Source: Erythroxylum novogranatense
Lineage: Eukaryota > Streptophyta > Magnoliopsida > Malpighiales > Erythroxylaceae
Direction: 5' to 3'
Assembly (NCBI GenBank): GCA_029891385.1
Contig: CM057228.1
Coordinates: 63,370,523 to 63,434,522, forward strand
DNA: 64,000 bases
Part shown: piece by piece, positions 36,116 through 46,531 of the stretch
Position numbering within the stretch: the stretch's first letter is position 1
Layout: every line of letters begins with the position of its first letter
Position numbers and translations under genes: made by a program
Notes under the pieces: generated by a model
The model's database searches: none
What the model saw: the letters and a program-made list of their open reading frames with translations, nothing else
Told to the model about the DNA's origin: nothing

Positions 36116-37689
36116 TTTAACATCAAATTTAAAAGTTTAATGTTTGACTCTAAACTTAAGAAATTCTCAAAGATTTGGTGTTGTAAAATTTGTTATCCTT
36201 AATCTTTTCCCCAAACAAGATACTTCCTCTTTGTATACATATGTGCTTTACTATGATGGATTTATAAATTACATTGTAATAACAACTTTTAATATTTGTT
36301 TTCAATTAAAATATAAAATATTTATAATAATTCCTACTTATACCTTTCAATTAAATCCTCATGTTAAAAGAGCAAGTAAAACATACTTCATTAAGTTCAA
36401 TATAATTCTTAGACAAATACTTCCTTAAGTTTAAAATTTATTTTGTAGGGTTAAAATTTCATACTTAAAGTTACAATATCGTATCAAAATTTACACTGAT
36501 TTTAGTTCTTTTTGTAAAGTATAAATATTGTTTAATACTAGATACTTTTTGAATAATTTTTAATATTAGAATATAATCTCTTAATTTAATATAGTTAAAA
36601 TTTAGTATCCTATTATAAAATTTGTATTTTAGAGAACAGTTTTTTGTAAAATTATTTTAGGGTACTAACTAATAAGTGTGATATATTATGAGATAAAAAA
36701 AATTAGACTAAAGGGAACAACAAGTCTTACGAGGTAAACAAGATGTATGAAGGATGCAATATGCTTAGGATGTATATAGTTACATTAAATAAGTCACCCT
36801 TACTTGCTAAGTGTAGTTGGTTATTGTTTAAATGTAAGAGGATTGTTTGTTGAAACATATTCAAAAATATGAGTAAGGTGAAGCCCTTATTTATTCCATC
36901 CTTTTCTTATTTTTTTTGTCTATGTTAGGCTTGTTTGACATTCAGTAAGCTCCATTTTGAAGTAACTGCGTGTCGAATGTATTAGTTACATGGTGAGTGA
37001 TATTAAAATCGTTCACTGTTGAAGTAACCTTTAAGCTATATTTATAAAAAAAGCTACAACTTAGAATGTTTTATTGCTACTTTTAAAAGTTATAGATTGT
37101 CCATTAAAATACGAATGTCTAACCCAAAAATAGTTGTGTCCATTAACTTGGTGGTTACTATATTGAACAATATCTGTTTATAAGATTTTATACATTCAAT
37201 TGTAAAGGTTTAGTTCTAATTTTTCGTGCTTTATGAAAGATACTATTTGCAAGTGTGAGGAGGAGATAGTTGGAGGAGCCATTGGAAAACAAGAACCAGG
37301 TATGCAAACTTATAAGTATAAAGTTGTTGGATTGTTAATTGGTTTGTTTCCATTCATACTATAGCTATTGAATTTGCTCTATGAAATGCCATATTTTGTT
37401 CTATGCAATTCTGCTAAAGTAAGGATCCTGCATTCATGCATAAATAGAGAAATGAAATGTCATATTTTACTTAATTAGTTTTATGACTTTTTTTATTACT
37501 CTCTCCCTAGTTCTCCATATAGTTTATCAAATAATAATACAAATTATACATATTATTATGTGTAGAGCAAAGCTAATATTTATACGGATGTCTTAGCTTT
37601 AAATATGTATTTATCAAAATCTTCCTTCTTTTAAATTTTCTAAGTTGTTAAACAATGATTTAGCCCTTTCTTTATCTATGAGAGAGGTA
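36116..37689. other. No recognisable gene
   Basis: AT-rich sequence. The short frame at 36144-36428 has no family resemblance. Part of 37560-37690 may be more of the gypsy relic that follows. Confidence 0.5.
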
Positions 37690-37970
37690 GTTAGATTTCT
37701 TAGAACCTAACCTAATATTTTGTGGACATCAATTAGTATCCCATTGCCAATCATAAATGTCAAGCTACTTTTGCGCACATCAATTAGTACCCCATTAGTA
37801 GCCATAAACGGTCTCCTCAACATGATGGGAACTATAGTGTTATATTTTATGTCTATTATGATGAAGCTTATAGGAAAAAATTAGTTTTCCTACTTTAACA
37901 GTTAGGTTTTCTACTACTTCATTTAGATACCTAGTAAACCTTCCTTCACTTACTAACATAACATAATGTT
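37690..37970 (-). pseudogene. Ty3/gypsy aspartic protease fragment
   Basis: The minus strand reads RYLNEVVENLTVKVGKLIF, then (next frame) SFIIIDIKYNTIVPIMLRR, PFMATNGVLIDVRKSSLTF and MIGNG. This is the C-terminal half of the Athila/Tat-type gypsy protease (family pattern VENVLVKVGKFIFP, IPIILGRPFLATG, LIDV). It is antisense to the CACTA gene just downstream and has no gag, RT or LTR attached. The next stretch (37740-37700) repeats LIDV through a short local duplication. Confidence 0.75.
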
Positions 37971-38008
37971 CTCATTCTTATATTGAATTAATAGGTATTT
38001 CTTGCTCT

Positions 38009-40832
38009 ATGGATAAGAGTTGGATGAACAATGTAAGGGTTTCCCGTGAATACATTGATGGAGTGAGGATGTTTATGAATTTGTGGCCAGAAAAAAGGGT
38101 AGAGAGTGTGACATTTCATTCCTTTGTGAATGTTGCATGAATTGCTATATGAGGTCTTAGAAGAATATTTTTGAACATTTAATGCAATTCGGTATGGACC
38201 AATCATACACCCACTAGGTTTTACATGGTGAAGTGCCAGAATATAGGTTTATCTCTAGGGAAGAAAGGCTTGATGCTACATATGTAGACATAGATGGGAC
38301 AGACAATGATATTAATGAAGGTGATGGTGATGAGGAGGATGATGGAATGCAAGATTTGCTTGATGATGTGGGTACTTTCTTAAATGATCGTCCAATTAAT
38401 CAGGACAGAAGGAGTCCTTCTATAGGCGTTGAAGATTCTATTATGGGTGGCTTTCATGAATTGTTGAGTAAAGCAACTGAAGAGTTGTACCCAGGATGTA
38501 CGAACTTTTCAAAGTTATCGTTTTTAATAAAGTTGCTTCATTTGAAAGTATACAACAAGTGGAGCAATAAGTCATCTGACATGTTACTTGCTCTGTTGAA
38601 GGATGCATTACCAAATTGTAAATCTTTTCCGAAGTCCTATTATGAAGCAAATCAATTTCTACGGAGCCTAGGTTTAGGTTATGTGTCGATACATGCATGT
38701 AAATACGATTGTTGCCTATTTTGGAAAGAGTATGTGGACTTGGAAAGTTGTCCCCAGTGTGGGACATCAAGATGGAGAATTAATGATGGCAAGGGTAAGA
38801 AGATACCACATAAAATATTGCAGTACTTTCCATTAACATCCAGATTACAATGATTATTCATGTCAAGTAAAACCGCTAAACAAATGACGTGGCATAATGA
38901 TAGGCCTAAAGGTGACAGTAATAACATGGTTCATCCTTTTGATGGAGAAGCTTGGAAGAGCTTTGATAAGCTATATCCTTAGTTTTCCAGAGAACCATGT
39001 AATGTTATACTAGGCTTAGCGATTGATAGGTTCAATCCACATGGCAATTTGTCACTTTCATATAGTGTGTGGCCTGTTGTTCTCTTAGCATACAATTTAA
39101 TCCCTTGGATGTGTATGGATGAGTCATTCTTTATGCTATCGTTGGTTATTCCAGGTCCGAAAGCAGTCGGTAAAGACATTAACGTCTATATGAGACCACT
39201 AGTAGATGAGTTAAATGAGTTATGGGAGGATGGTTTTGATGTTTTTGATGTTTCAAAAGGAGAAAATTTTCGATTGCAGACAGCTTTAATATGTACTATC
39301 AATGACTTTCCAGCCTATGGTACTGTTTCTGGGTGGAGCACAAAAGGCTATAAGGCATGCCCTGTTTGTAACAAGGACACTCCTTCTTATGAGTTAAGAA
39401 GTAAGATTGGTTACTTAGGCCATCGTCGTTTTCTTCCTTATGATCATCCATGGAGAAAAAGAAAGAAGTTTGATGGAAGGAGTGATCATTTGCTTATACC
39501 TAACTTACCAGATGGAGATGATGTGGTGGAACAATTATGTCATATGCAGAATATATGTTATGGCAAGCACCCCTGCAATAAGAGAAGGAGATTGGAAGGA
39601 GAGTTTAATTGGAACAAAAAAGTATTCTTTTTGATCTACCATATTGGCATAAGTTAAGATTAAGGCATAACCTTGATTTCATGCATATAGAAAAGAATAT
39701 TTGTGACAATATCCTTGGTACATTGATGAATTTTGAAGGTAAAACCAAAGATACAATCAAGGCTCGGCTTGTTTGGAAGATATGAATATTTGAAAAGACT
39801 TACACTTGATAAGAGCAGCTGATGGAACTATTGTGGGAAAACCTCCAGCATGTTATACAATGTCTTTTGATGAGAAGAAGAAGTTTTTTGAGTTTTTAAA
39901 GAAGGTGAAGTTTCCAGATGTTATGCATCGAATATATCTAAATGTGTTAATGTTGATGAAAGGAAGATTACTGGACTTAAGTCTCGTGATTGTCATATAT
40001 TGTTACAAAGCATTCTTCCATTAGGCACACGTTCTATCTTAAACAAAGATGTGACAGGTGTTTTAATGGAGTTGGGGGACTTCTTTTGCCGAATTTGTAG
40101 ACGAAGTTTGAATAAGGATGATGTACGGAAGATGTGTCATGAGATTACTTTAATCTTATGCAAACTTAAAATGATATACCCACCGACATTCTTTAATGTG
40201 ATGGTACATTTGGCTATTCATTTACCAAATGAAGCCTTACTTAGTGGACTGGTTGTGTATAGATGGATGTTTCCAATTGAGAGGTAGTATTTAAATTGAT
40301 CCTATTAATTTTAAAAGTTAAGAAAATAGTGGCCTATCTAATTATGGTTAATCATTTGTTAAGATTCGTAGGTACACTAAAGGGATTTATTAGAAATAAA
40401 GCACGTCCAGAAGGGTCAATTGCAGAAATGTATGTTGTTAAAGAGTGCATGGCGTTCTGTTCAATGTATTTAAAAGGAATTGAAACCAACTTCAACGTTC
40501 CTAAGCGAATCAATGATATGGTTGATGGTAGTGACATATCAGTGTTCTTCCAACAATGTAAGCCGATTGGTGCTGGCAAAACAATTGCTCTTCCTAAAAA
40601 TGAGCTAGAGATTGCACATTGGTATGTGCTTATGAATTGTCATGAGATTAGGCCCCTTATTGAGTAAGTTTTTCTAACCTTTTGTCAAATTAAGATATGT
40701 CATAATTAGAGATATTTCAAATAATTTTGATTGAATTTATGATGACCCATAGTGAGCATATAGATAAGATGAGTCAACAAAGTCCATTGCATGTTGACAG
40801 GAGACATAGAGAACAATTTTCTTCATGGTTAA
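38009..40832 (+). pseudogene. CACTA-1 TNP2 transposase, 5' part (TAD, TNP2, DUF4218)
   Basis: Starts MDKSWMNNVRVSREYIDG (transposase-associated domain, 38009), which then runs through shifts to HGEVPEYRF. From 38233 one frame holds LYPGCTNFSKLSFLIKLLHL, CPQCGTSRWR, MSSKTAKQMTWHND, LGLAIDRFNPHGN, YSVWPVVLLAYNLIPWMC, IPGPKAVGKDINVYMRPL, NDFPAYGTVSGWSTKG and GHRRFLPYDHPWR, the core TNP2 domain, with stops only at 38851 (TGA) and 38980 (TAG). Shifts follow near 39625, 39770 and 39915. DUF4218 comes next (ILPLGTRSIL, YRWMFPIER). Introns 40284-40363 and 40664-40752 splice cleanly to give ERFVGTLKGF and PLIDEHIDKM. The frame is cut by the solo LTR at 40833. The intact protein would cut and insert element ends in the nucleus. 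Confidence 0.92.
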
Positions 40833-41487
40833 TGTTGGACCCCAAACTTTGAGTGGAAATTAGAAATATGAAAATGAAAGTAAATGAGTGTATTTGTATA
40901 TAATTTATGTTATAGATGATTATATATGGATGATGTGTTGAGAAACCTTAAGCATGAACTATGGTTATATATGCAAGACATTATGCAAAAGCAAGAGAGG
41001 AACTTGGTGAGTGACAAGATGATATTGAATGTAAGACATCATATGACTTGAGGTTGAGTGTTGGATGAATTACAATGGCAAATTGAATTGTTTGAATGTA
41101 TTTGTAATAGAAGAAGTGAAGTTGGCATGAGTGTTAAGTTTTGCATGAGGATAAAAATGTGTATGTTGATTCAACAGCAATTCTAGAATAATTGAATTAC
41201 AATTGGCCAAAGTTGCCTTCTTTAAAGTTGTAGTTCGTTCTTTCATCTTTCCAACAATACTAAGTATGCAAATTTTCAAGATCGGAGTTGAGATTTATGC
41301 TAGTTACAAGCTAGGATGTCGTGGTAATCGAAATTCCCGAACCTTTAGAGTTTGTGACGTGATCTCGGGCTCGAAAAGGTTGATTTTAGGTAAGACATGA
41401 GTAAAGGGGAAGTTAGGATGGTTTAGGAACCTTTGGAGGGGTCTTGGGGTGAAAAATTGGAGATGACAGAAAGTTACACAGTTTGCC

Positions 41488-41716
41488 TGTGTGAATTTCA
41501 CACAGACTGTGTAAATCTGGCGTAGTAACCCCAATTTACCCGTAGGTTACATGGGCTATGTGAATTTCACACAGACTGTGTAAATCCAGGTGCAGGAGAC
41601 ATAATTTACCCGTAGGTTACACCACCCATGTGAATTTCATACAGACTGTGTGATTTTGGACACAGCAACATCCGCTCACCCGAAGGTTACACGGGCTGAC
41701 CATGTGATTTTCACAC
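41488..41716 (+). repeat. Four ~70-bp tandem units carrying palindromes
   Basis: TGTGTGAATTTCACACA (41488-41504) is a perfect palindrome around a central T. Related forms are at 41559, 41629 and 41703, at spacings of 69-74. After each of the first three comes ACAGACTGTG, itself an inverted repeat. CCGTAGGTTAC or CCGAAGGTTAC precedes units two to four. Confidence 0.9.
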
Positions 41717-43733
41717 GGTCCATGCTTTTTTTTTAGGATATGAACATATCGGATTTGTTTGGCCATAACTCTTTCGTCTGACCTCCGATTGAGGTGATTA
41801 TTGAGGTGTTTGATCCCTAAGACATGTATCTATCTCTACATGAAAATTTGTATCATTTTGGGTTGAATTGGAAAAGTTTGATTGAATCTTATGACAATCG
41901 GAACGATTTGTTTCCTTCTGATTTTGCTATCTTCCTTCCTCATCCGACTTTTGGTCAATCCTTTGCTTATATCTTTTTCGTCTGACATCCAATTGACTTA
42001 GTTTTTGAAGCGTTAGATTCCTAAGATAATTATCTACATTATTATGGGAGATTTGTATTTTTATGAGATTAGATTGATGTTGATTGATTAAATCAAAGTG
42101 AATTGGATAATTTTCTGAACATGGTTCAGTATTTGGATATATTCTTGAGATATAGAGATCTAATTGCATTGATTCTTAAGGAAAAATAAAATTGAGACAT
42201 GGGTCTATAAATTATATGAAGAAAGTGAATTTTAATTTAGCCCCTAAGACCTTTAATTTATGAATTGAAGTTCGGATTAGTGTTCAGTCTTGAATTAGTA
42301 AGATCTGAAAGTATTGTGGGCATAACTTTTGATCTAGTAATCCAAATGGGGCGATTCTTGATTTGGATTAAACTAGGAAAATAGAGCTACAATTGTTATG
42401 AAGAAGTCGAGTTTCAATTTGGTCCTTAAGAAGGTCCATTTTTGGATGGAAATAATGTGCTGGAAAAATGAGTTAGCAAAAGACATACCCGAAATGTTTT
42501 GAGTATGACTTTTGTTGTAGTGCTCCAAATTGGATGATTCTTGAGGAATTATGAAATTAAGACAATAAGGAACAATTCTCTAGAAGGAAGCTTTGAAAAA
42601 TTCCTTCAAATTGATAGTGCGAAACATGTCCAAATGCAAGGGTGACTTAAAGTAAAGTTCAGGGGCAAATATGGAACATCACTTAAAGAGTTGAGACTTT
42701 AGGCTTAAGTGGAAGGGCAAATTGGACTTTTAGCCCTCATTAATGACATGGCACTATAAATACATAGGAGGCTGTCATTTGGGAGAAGCAAGCCACGACA
42801 TTTATGAGAGAAGAGGAAGAAATGAAAGAAAAGAGAGGAGATGGAGTTTCGGTGGAGAGAAAAAGAGGAGTTGCTAGGGCTTGATTTTTCAAGGGCTTTT
42901 AGGGTGATTTTCAAGTGGTTCAAGAAGGGAAAAACATGGAGGATGAAGAGAGCTTTCTTTCAAGCTTAGAAGTGTCGAAAATAGAGAAAGAAAAAGGTAA
43001 GAGAACCTTGTGAGCTTTGAGATTTTCTTGAATTTTTGGTTGTATTAGCATGGAAATGATATAGGTTTGTGGATTATGAAGTCAATTTTGGTGTTTGCTT
43101 AGGATTATTGGTTCAATTTTGGATGATAAATTAATTAGGATTTATGCCCAATTGTATGATTTGGGGATTTTGGAAGTTCTTGATTTAGATATCTTGACAT
43201 TAGTATGGGTTTGTAAATTATGTAATCAATTTTGAGAATTGTGATTCTTATGATGTTGATTTGGGTGAATTGATTTAGGGAAATTTAAATGGGAGGAAAG
43301 GAAGAAGCAATGGTCAATTGAAGCTAAGGACAATCTTATAGCATCGATTTTAGGTGGGTTTCATGTTTATAGTTGAATAATAAGCCATTAAAGATTTTTC
43401 CAAATTGAGAGAATAAAATGGTTTCAAGAATTTCAAAATTGTGCATATATTGTTTTCAAATGATTTAAAAGAATTTGCTTATATGTGTGCATATGCTCCT
43501 TGAATTGGATTTGATTTGATAAATTGTGAATTACTATGATGTGGAAAATGCATTGTGATGTGATTATGCTATGTCTTTTAGCATGGCATTTTGATTGAAT
43601 GGAAAGAAGAAAAATCATGAGAATATAAATTTGAGAATGATTGAATTAAGTGTGAAAGCATTTCATTTTGATGAAATGATTTTGAGCATTGCTTATGTGT
43701 TTGTTTGGGCGAGAGAGGAACCGTTTTGTTAGT

Positions 43734-43750
43734 CACGTGCACGTCGACGT
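43734..43750 (+). promoter_or_regulatory. G-box and overlapping ACGT palindromes in the solo LTR
   Basis: CACGTG (43734-43739) is followed at once by ACGTCGACGT (43741-43750), both perfect palindromes; GTGCAC overlaps them. CACGTG and ACGT-core elements bind plant bZIP and bHLH factors. Whether they act here is unknown. Confidence 0.5.
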
Positions 43751-45197
43751 TAAACCTTCTCCTGGCTGCCCGTTTGTGGCCCACGAGATCCGAAAATGGA
43801 CTCGTTTCGTTCACGGAGTAAACTTCGGTTTCTCTGTTTTCTTCACGGAACCCTCGAGCCATTTGGTTGTGCATTTGCATTGATGTGTATTGCATTTATG
43901 AATTATGAAATTGTGATTTGTGAACAAGATGATGCATTCATGTTTTGCGATTTATGAATTTGAATACATGATGAGAATTTGAAAAACAAGCGTTTTATGG
44001 ATTTTTAACAAGAAATTTCTATTACAGTAAACTTTTGAATAGTTTTGCTTATGATTGATTATAAGCATGTTACCCACGGGCTTTTTAAGCTCACCCCCTT
44101 CATTCCCATCTACAGGTGATGAGAAGAAGATCGGGTGAAAGAAAATGAGAGATTTCGTTTATATGTGATTCCATTGAATTATTATCAAGTTAGAATTGTT
44201 GTATTATATACTTTGGATTTTGATCATTGGAAATGGTATATGGCTTAGAATGCCATTGAGGTTTTGTAAGAAAGTAATTCATAATATGTGTGGATTATGA
44301 AATTGTATAAGAACTTGTGTATGGTTATGATTGGTTTGTATAAGGTTTTGATTTATGAAATTGTGCATGAGATGTAATTGAATTATGAGATTTGTATAAG
44401 GCTATTGAGTTATGGAATTTGATTACGATTATGTTTGGGTTGTGGTTTGAATCGAATTATGAACTTGAGATTGATTGAGACCTATGGAAGTGTTATAGAA
44501 ATAGGATTGTGTTGTTTATGTTGAGTTTTCGGACGGGAGGTCCTAGAAATTTGAGGATTGTGTGTTTGAGCTGGTTTATAGAAGTGTATTTAAACCATTT
44601 GCAGGATTGGGTTAGTTAAAATGCAGCTGCTATGCTGCCAAAATTTTGTTAAGTAAAGAATGTATGTATGTTTATGTTAACATGTGTGAGCTTTTATGAC
44701 AAAATCAAAGACTAAGATTTTGGTTAAAATGATACTTATGATTCGTAAATGATGATTTAGAAAAATTGAGGTTATGGAAATTATGATTTTCCAAATTGAA
44801 GAAGCCTATGCTTTGTATACGATGAAAAGAATGAAGAATAAGAAGAAGAAATTTTTTTACATCGATTCGTATAATTTTTGTCTTAAGATATCCAACGTGA
44901 CCATTTCGATGCTTTTCTAAGATATTTGTGCGGATGTCAGAATTCGTGTTTCAATTCGATTGGATAGTTTGTTTGGTTTGTCTTTGAGCCAATTCGATTT
45001 GACCTTGTTTGTATGCTTTGCTTCCAAGTTAGCTTTCGATTCATTATTGATTTGTTTCGATTCACTTCGATATATGATCCGTTCGTTTCGCTTTGTGATC
45101 AATCGTTTTATTTGTTCCGCCTCTTTGTGATTCGTTTCGCTTTGGCTTCCGTTTTCGGGTTGGGGCGCCGGTCTCGGGATCGAGTCCCAACAGTTAA

Positions 45198-45980
45198 AGC
45201 ATCGGGTGAGAAGAAGGTTTGTACGTGGTGTACACTAATAATTATATATTATTAACTAATTTTCATTTCTTGTTATAGATGACGAAATTAACTAGCTCTT
45301 GTGAAGGAAATATGTTTGAGTCTTTGTATGCATTAACATGTGGACCTCATAGTTTGGTGAAAAAGTATATTGTATGCAATACAAATGGCATGCGATTTTG
45401 CACTGAAGCCCATGATTTGCGTAGGATTACACAAAATAGTGGTGTTACAGTGTTAGGAATTTATGGAGAAGATAATATTACATTTTATGGGATGTTGACA
45501 GATATTATCAGGCTTGAATATGTTAGTGGTAAAAGTGTTGTGCTTTTCAAATGCAAATGGTACGATCTTGGAAATTTAAATATGAGGGTCAACGACATTC
45601 TAAAAAGCATCAACGTAACTAAGTTTTGGTTCAAGGATAACCCATTTGTTTTGGTAAACCAAGCAAAGCAAGTTTGTTTAGTGGAAGATTTGTTACTCGG
45701 TTTAAATTGGCGAATTGTGTAAGAATGTGAAGTTAGATGTGCGTATGATATCCCATTGCATGGTAATGAAGAAGATGCAAATGATGTTAAGGAGTCTTAT
45801 GAAGTTCCAGTGGAAGTCGAGGAATGTTCCTTAGAGTTTTTAGATCGAAATGATATAGCATTTGATGTAATAAATAATGTTGTATTGAATTCTGAGCAAC
45901 GTTTGAATGACGATTTGGCTGACTTAGAGACTAGCAGTAGTGAGAATGAATGTGATATTGTATTAGAAGATGATGAATAA
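45198..45980 (+). pseudogene. CACTA-1 TNP2 transposase, 3' part (DUF4216)
   Basis: After the solo LTR the reading resumes (KHRVRRR), then an intron ends at TTATAG (45278). From 45279 a DUF4216 domain follows: ALTCGPHSLVKKY, NTNGMRF, TQNSGVTVLGIYGED, FYGMLTDIIRLEY, VVLFKCKWYD, PFVLVNQAKQVCLVED, LNWRIV. A TAA at 45720 replaces the glutamine that usually follows. Past it the same frame runs on with CEVRCAYDIPL and an acidic tail (SSSENECDIVLEDDE) to a stop at 45980. This is the normal C-terminal end of plant TNP2-type transposases. Only one stop breaks this part, so it is better preserved than the 5' part. Confidence 0.9.
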
Positions 45981-46186
45981 ATTCTTATTATGCACTTAAA
46001 CCTTTGTTGTTTTATCTTCATTGCTGAATCAATTCTTATTATGCAATTGAACCTTTTTAGTGCCTAACTGTTTGCGTTTGGTCCAAAAAAATTCCTTTTG
46101 ATTTAGTTTGGTTTAAGAATGTCTATTTGAATGTGCCTATAATTGGCATTTGTGTTCGTTTTAGGTAAGTAGTAATTAAATATGTT

Positions 46187-46429
46187 GTGAACCAATGGAC
46201 AAGTCTTATTCTGAAATCAGTTAACTTTGTACGTGGTGTCCACTACTTATACGAACTTAATCATATAACAAGCTCATTAGGTAGGCTAATAACTCTTGAT
46301 GAAAATACGAGCAAACTTAAAAGAATTGGATATGCTAAGATATTCTTTGAAACATATTTGAATAGAAAATTTCACTATGCTATAAGGATATTGAAACTAA
46401 ATGATGTAAGAATACTGGTTGAATACTGA
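46187..46429 (+). pseudogene. DUF4283-like fragment (LINE ORF1 type)
   Basis: An 80-codon frame ending in LYELNHITSSLGRLITLDEN, TSKLKRIGYAKIFFET and ILKLNDVRILVEY. The pattern (a helix, then GRPLxLDxxT, then RLxYARVxVE, then V.VEY) is that of DUF4283 domains, usually in ORF1 of plant LINEs. No zinc knuckle follows. It may be the 5' remnant of the LINE whose ORF2 resumes at about 57750, split by Copia-2, but sequence does not prove the link. Confidence 0.6.
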
Positions 46430-46531
46430 ATCAAAGTTGCATATTTGTTGAAAGTAATAATGAAATATCACAAGTTAGGGATGCCTAAACATGAAGAGAT
46501 CCTGAACAAACATAACCTTGGTACCTCTAAA

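Larger units (their letters stand above)
40833..45192 (+). mobile_element. Solo LTR, 4.36 kb, related giant-LTR family, inside the TNP2 gene
   Basis: TGTTGGACCCC...GAGTCCCAACA with perfect 5-bp duplications GTTAA (40828-40832 and 45193-45197). It shares with the LARD family the ends, the CTCACCCC(C/T)TTCAT block (44091 on) and phrases such as CATAACTTTTGAT, but the rest is diverged, so it is a sister family. There is no interior and no second LTR. It interrupts the transposase between SSWL and KHRV. It has unique parts: a 70-bp palindrome array (41488-41716) and an ACGT-rich cluster (43734-43750). Confidence 0.92.

Noticed and set aside
41488..41716. CRISPR-like spaced repeats
   Set aside because: Plant LTR sequence; the spacers are themselves repeated and there are no cas genes. 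It is a tandem satellite-like array.
45279..45722. 147-codon ORF as a free-standing host gene
   Set aside because: It is the DUF4216 exon of the CACTA transposase, in order with the upstream exons once the solo LTR is removed.
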